Shown: one piece after another, positions 62,542 through 64,000 of the stretch
Numbering within the stretch: the first letter of the stretch is position 1
Layout of the letters: every line of letters starts with the position of its first letter
NCBI GenBank assembly: GCA_029721435.1
Contig: CM056577.1
Location: 113,210,219 to 113,274,218 of the forward strand
Length of the DNA stretch: 64,000 nucleotides
Source: Gymnothorax reevesii
Taxonomy: Eukaryota; Chordata; Actinopteri; Anguilliformes; Muraenidae
Direction: 5' to 3'
The notes under the pieces: model-generated
The model's database searches: none
What the model was told of the DNA's origin: nothing
The model's input: only the letters and a program-made list of their open reading frames with translations
Translations under genes and position numbers: made by a program

Positions 62542-64000
62542 AAGTTCGATTAATTAAAAGGGAATGGCCCAGCCGAGCCCATCAATTTTTTCAAAATGGT
62601 AATCTTTTTTGCAAAATTTGTTAAAAATATATGTCACCTATCTAGTGACTACACAACAAAACCATGCAACCCTTAACATATGATTTTTGAAGCAATCAAT
62701 TTCATTTCAAAAGTGGAACGGTAGCCTCGCCAACTATTTAAAAAAAAATTGGAAACACGGAGCATTCTGGGTAATAAAGGTGAGGGTTCCACCTTTGTGT
62801 GGAACCACCGGCCCTTTACTGCTCCCGATTTACACACCCGGGCACATTTCCTGAAAAATACTGATTCAGCAGTATGTAGGCTACTATACAATTGCATAGT
62901 CAGTTCAAACATTGAAAATGTACTCACTTTGGATTTGTGATGATAAGAATTCCACATTTCCGAAAAGAAATAGAAAAATCATCGGTGCTTCATTCAACTT
63001 ATGACTCAAATCCCCGCACCATTCATTATAAGGGATCAATGGCCTTCATTCTCACGACCACCAAGACATTCACACCAACTGCAGGAGGAGGCTAGATCCC
63101 TTTGGGAATGCACAACGTGTATCCATTATTCTGAAAGAATACAAATGCGATAGTATCTTAGTCTCAATCATTCGCGATTCAGTCACAAGTCACCAAACTG
63201 TCACATTGGCCCCTGAAAAGATGAGCAACTCGCGCGGTATCACAGTCGAGAAGACTCGATTTTGCTTCCGAGAGCCACCCGGTGTATTGCTAAAGAGAAA
63301 ATATCAGCGATATATGAAAAGCCGCAGTACCCATCTCAGACTAATAGTGAGCATTATTCAGAAGTCTCCAAATTAAAGATTAACACCGAGACAGGAAAGA
63401 CAAACGCGAAGATTCTTCTGCGCAAGCATTAATTTATAACGGATACCAGCGGTGCTGTCAGAAAGCGCATCCCTTTAAACCTAGCTACTACACCTTGTCT
63501 GCAGGTGCATGGTATACAGTAGACAGATTTTGCTGTGTTGCAATGTGTTCTAATATTTGTTTAAATGTTTGCTTTTCTTTTGACAGATATTGGACAGCTT
63601 GGAGCGCTTTGTCTCTGGCGACAGGAAATTCAATTCAAGACAAATGTATAGCTCCAGAATATATTTTACCATTGAGTAAGGGGAACTTTAATTAAATAGG
63701 CGCCACATTGTATCGGACATTTTAATAATATAAAGTTTATACTTGCATTTCTAAGACATTGAAATAAGTAAGCAAATAAATAAATAAAGTGATAATGCTG
63801 CTGACGGCAAATTTCCTCAATCAATTTTTCATCATTAGTTGGAGCATACTATAACGTTGCAATTTGCTTATACTTCAGGAAACTTTGCACAATGTCAGTC
63901 AGTTCAATTTCAACTGATACTTTTTATATGTAGGCTACTGCCTAAGAACAATGGATACTTGACAATAAAAGCTAGGAATTTGAGCAAGCGTTTTTGTCTA

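Larger units (their letters stand above)
54141..64000. repeat. Tandem array of U4 snRNA units, right segment (rest of unit 23, units 24-28)
   Basis: The array resumes directly after the transposon at the base where it was interrupted. Units start at 54156, 56377, 58599, 60820 and 63042. Unit 28 is cut by the window end after 959 bp, before its U4 gene. Units 25 and 27 are 2,222 bp because of an extra A in an A-run near 57883 and 62326. The array clearly continues beyond the window. Confidence 0.97.
54708..64000. repeat. Higher-order repeat C: 2-unit block, 4,443-bp period
   Basis: 54708-59150 and 59151-63593 alternate two unit types, continuing to the window end. Shared markers include CGGGGGTCC at 55442/59885, CAGAAATAATTG near 55660/60103, AAGGTTAAC near 56711/61154 and TATACAATTG near 58443/62886. 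A few mismatches exist, including the broken distal site at 60548 and two changes near 56501-56510. The block may extend past the right edge. Confidence 0.88.

Overview
The window is almost entirely one head-to-tail tandem array. A unit of about 2,221 bp is repeated 27 times in full, with a 28th cut by the right edge. Nothing in the unit looks protein-coding. Each unit carries one recognisable gene on the minus strand: a 145-nt RNA that aligns without gaps to the spliceosomal U4 snRNA as I recall it from human. Upstream of each copy are a PSE-like box (about -42 to -61) and a ZNF143/Staf-type site (about -215 to -233). A weak 3'-box-like stretch lies just beyond the RNA end. This is the normal layout of a vertebrate RNA polymerase II snRNA gene, so the window shows a 27-copy U4-type snRNA cluster running off both ends.

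The promoter layout and a nested DNA transposon with CTGGGT-rich ends point to a vertebrate, most likely a ray-finned fish. The species assignment is inference.

Layout: bases 1-51136 hold units 1-22 and most of unit 23. Bases 51137-54140 are a 3,004-bp DNA transposon with 20-bp terminal inverted repeats and a TA target duplication. It lacks a visible transposase and carries promoter-like sequence, a short SAM-domain-like reading frame and a long hairpin. Bases 54141-64000 resume the array exactly where it was interrupted. The array has higher-order structure: near-identical blocks repeat at lags of 8,880 bp (4 units), 6,663 bp (3 units) and 4,443 bp (2 units), which indicates recent block amplification.

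The U4 here is a divergent variant. Relative to human U4 it keeps the 5' U6-pairing stretch, the kink-turn bases, the Sm site and the 3' stem. It changes two stem I bases to give G-U pairs and replaces both strands of the central hairpin. Copies also differ from each other. Some alter the Sm site, four alter the U31 position bound by 15.5K/SNU13, and one breaks the core of the ZNF143 site. Several copies may therefore be pseudogenes or specialised forms. About 730 bp away inside each unit lies a second, decayed set of the same promoter signals and RNA 5' end, which suggests the present unit grew from an older duplication.
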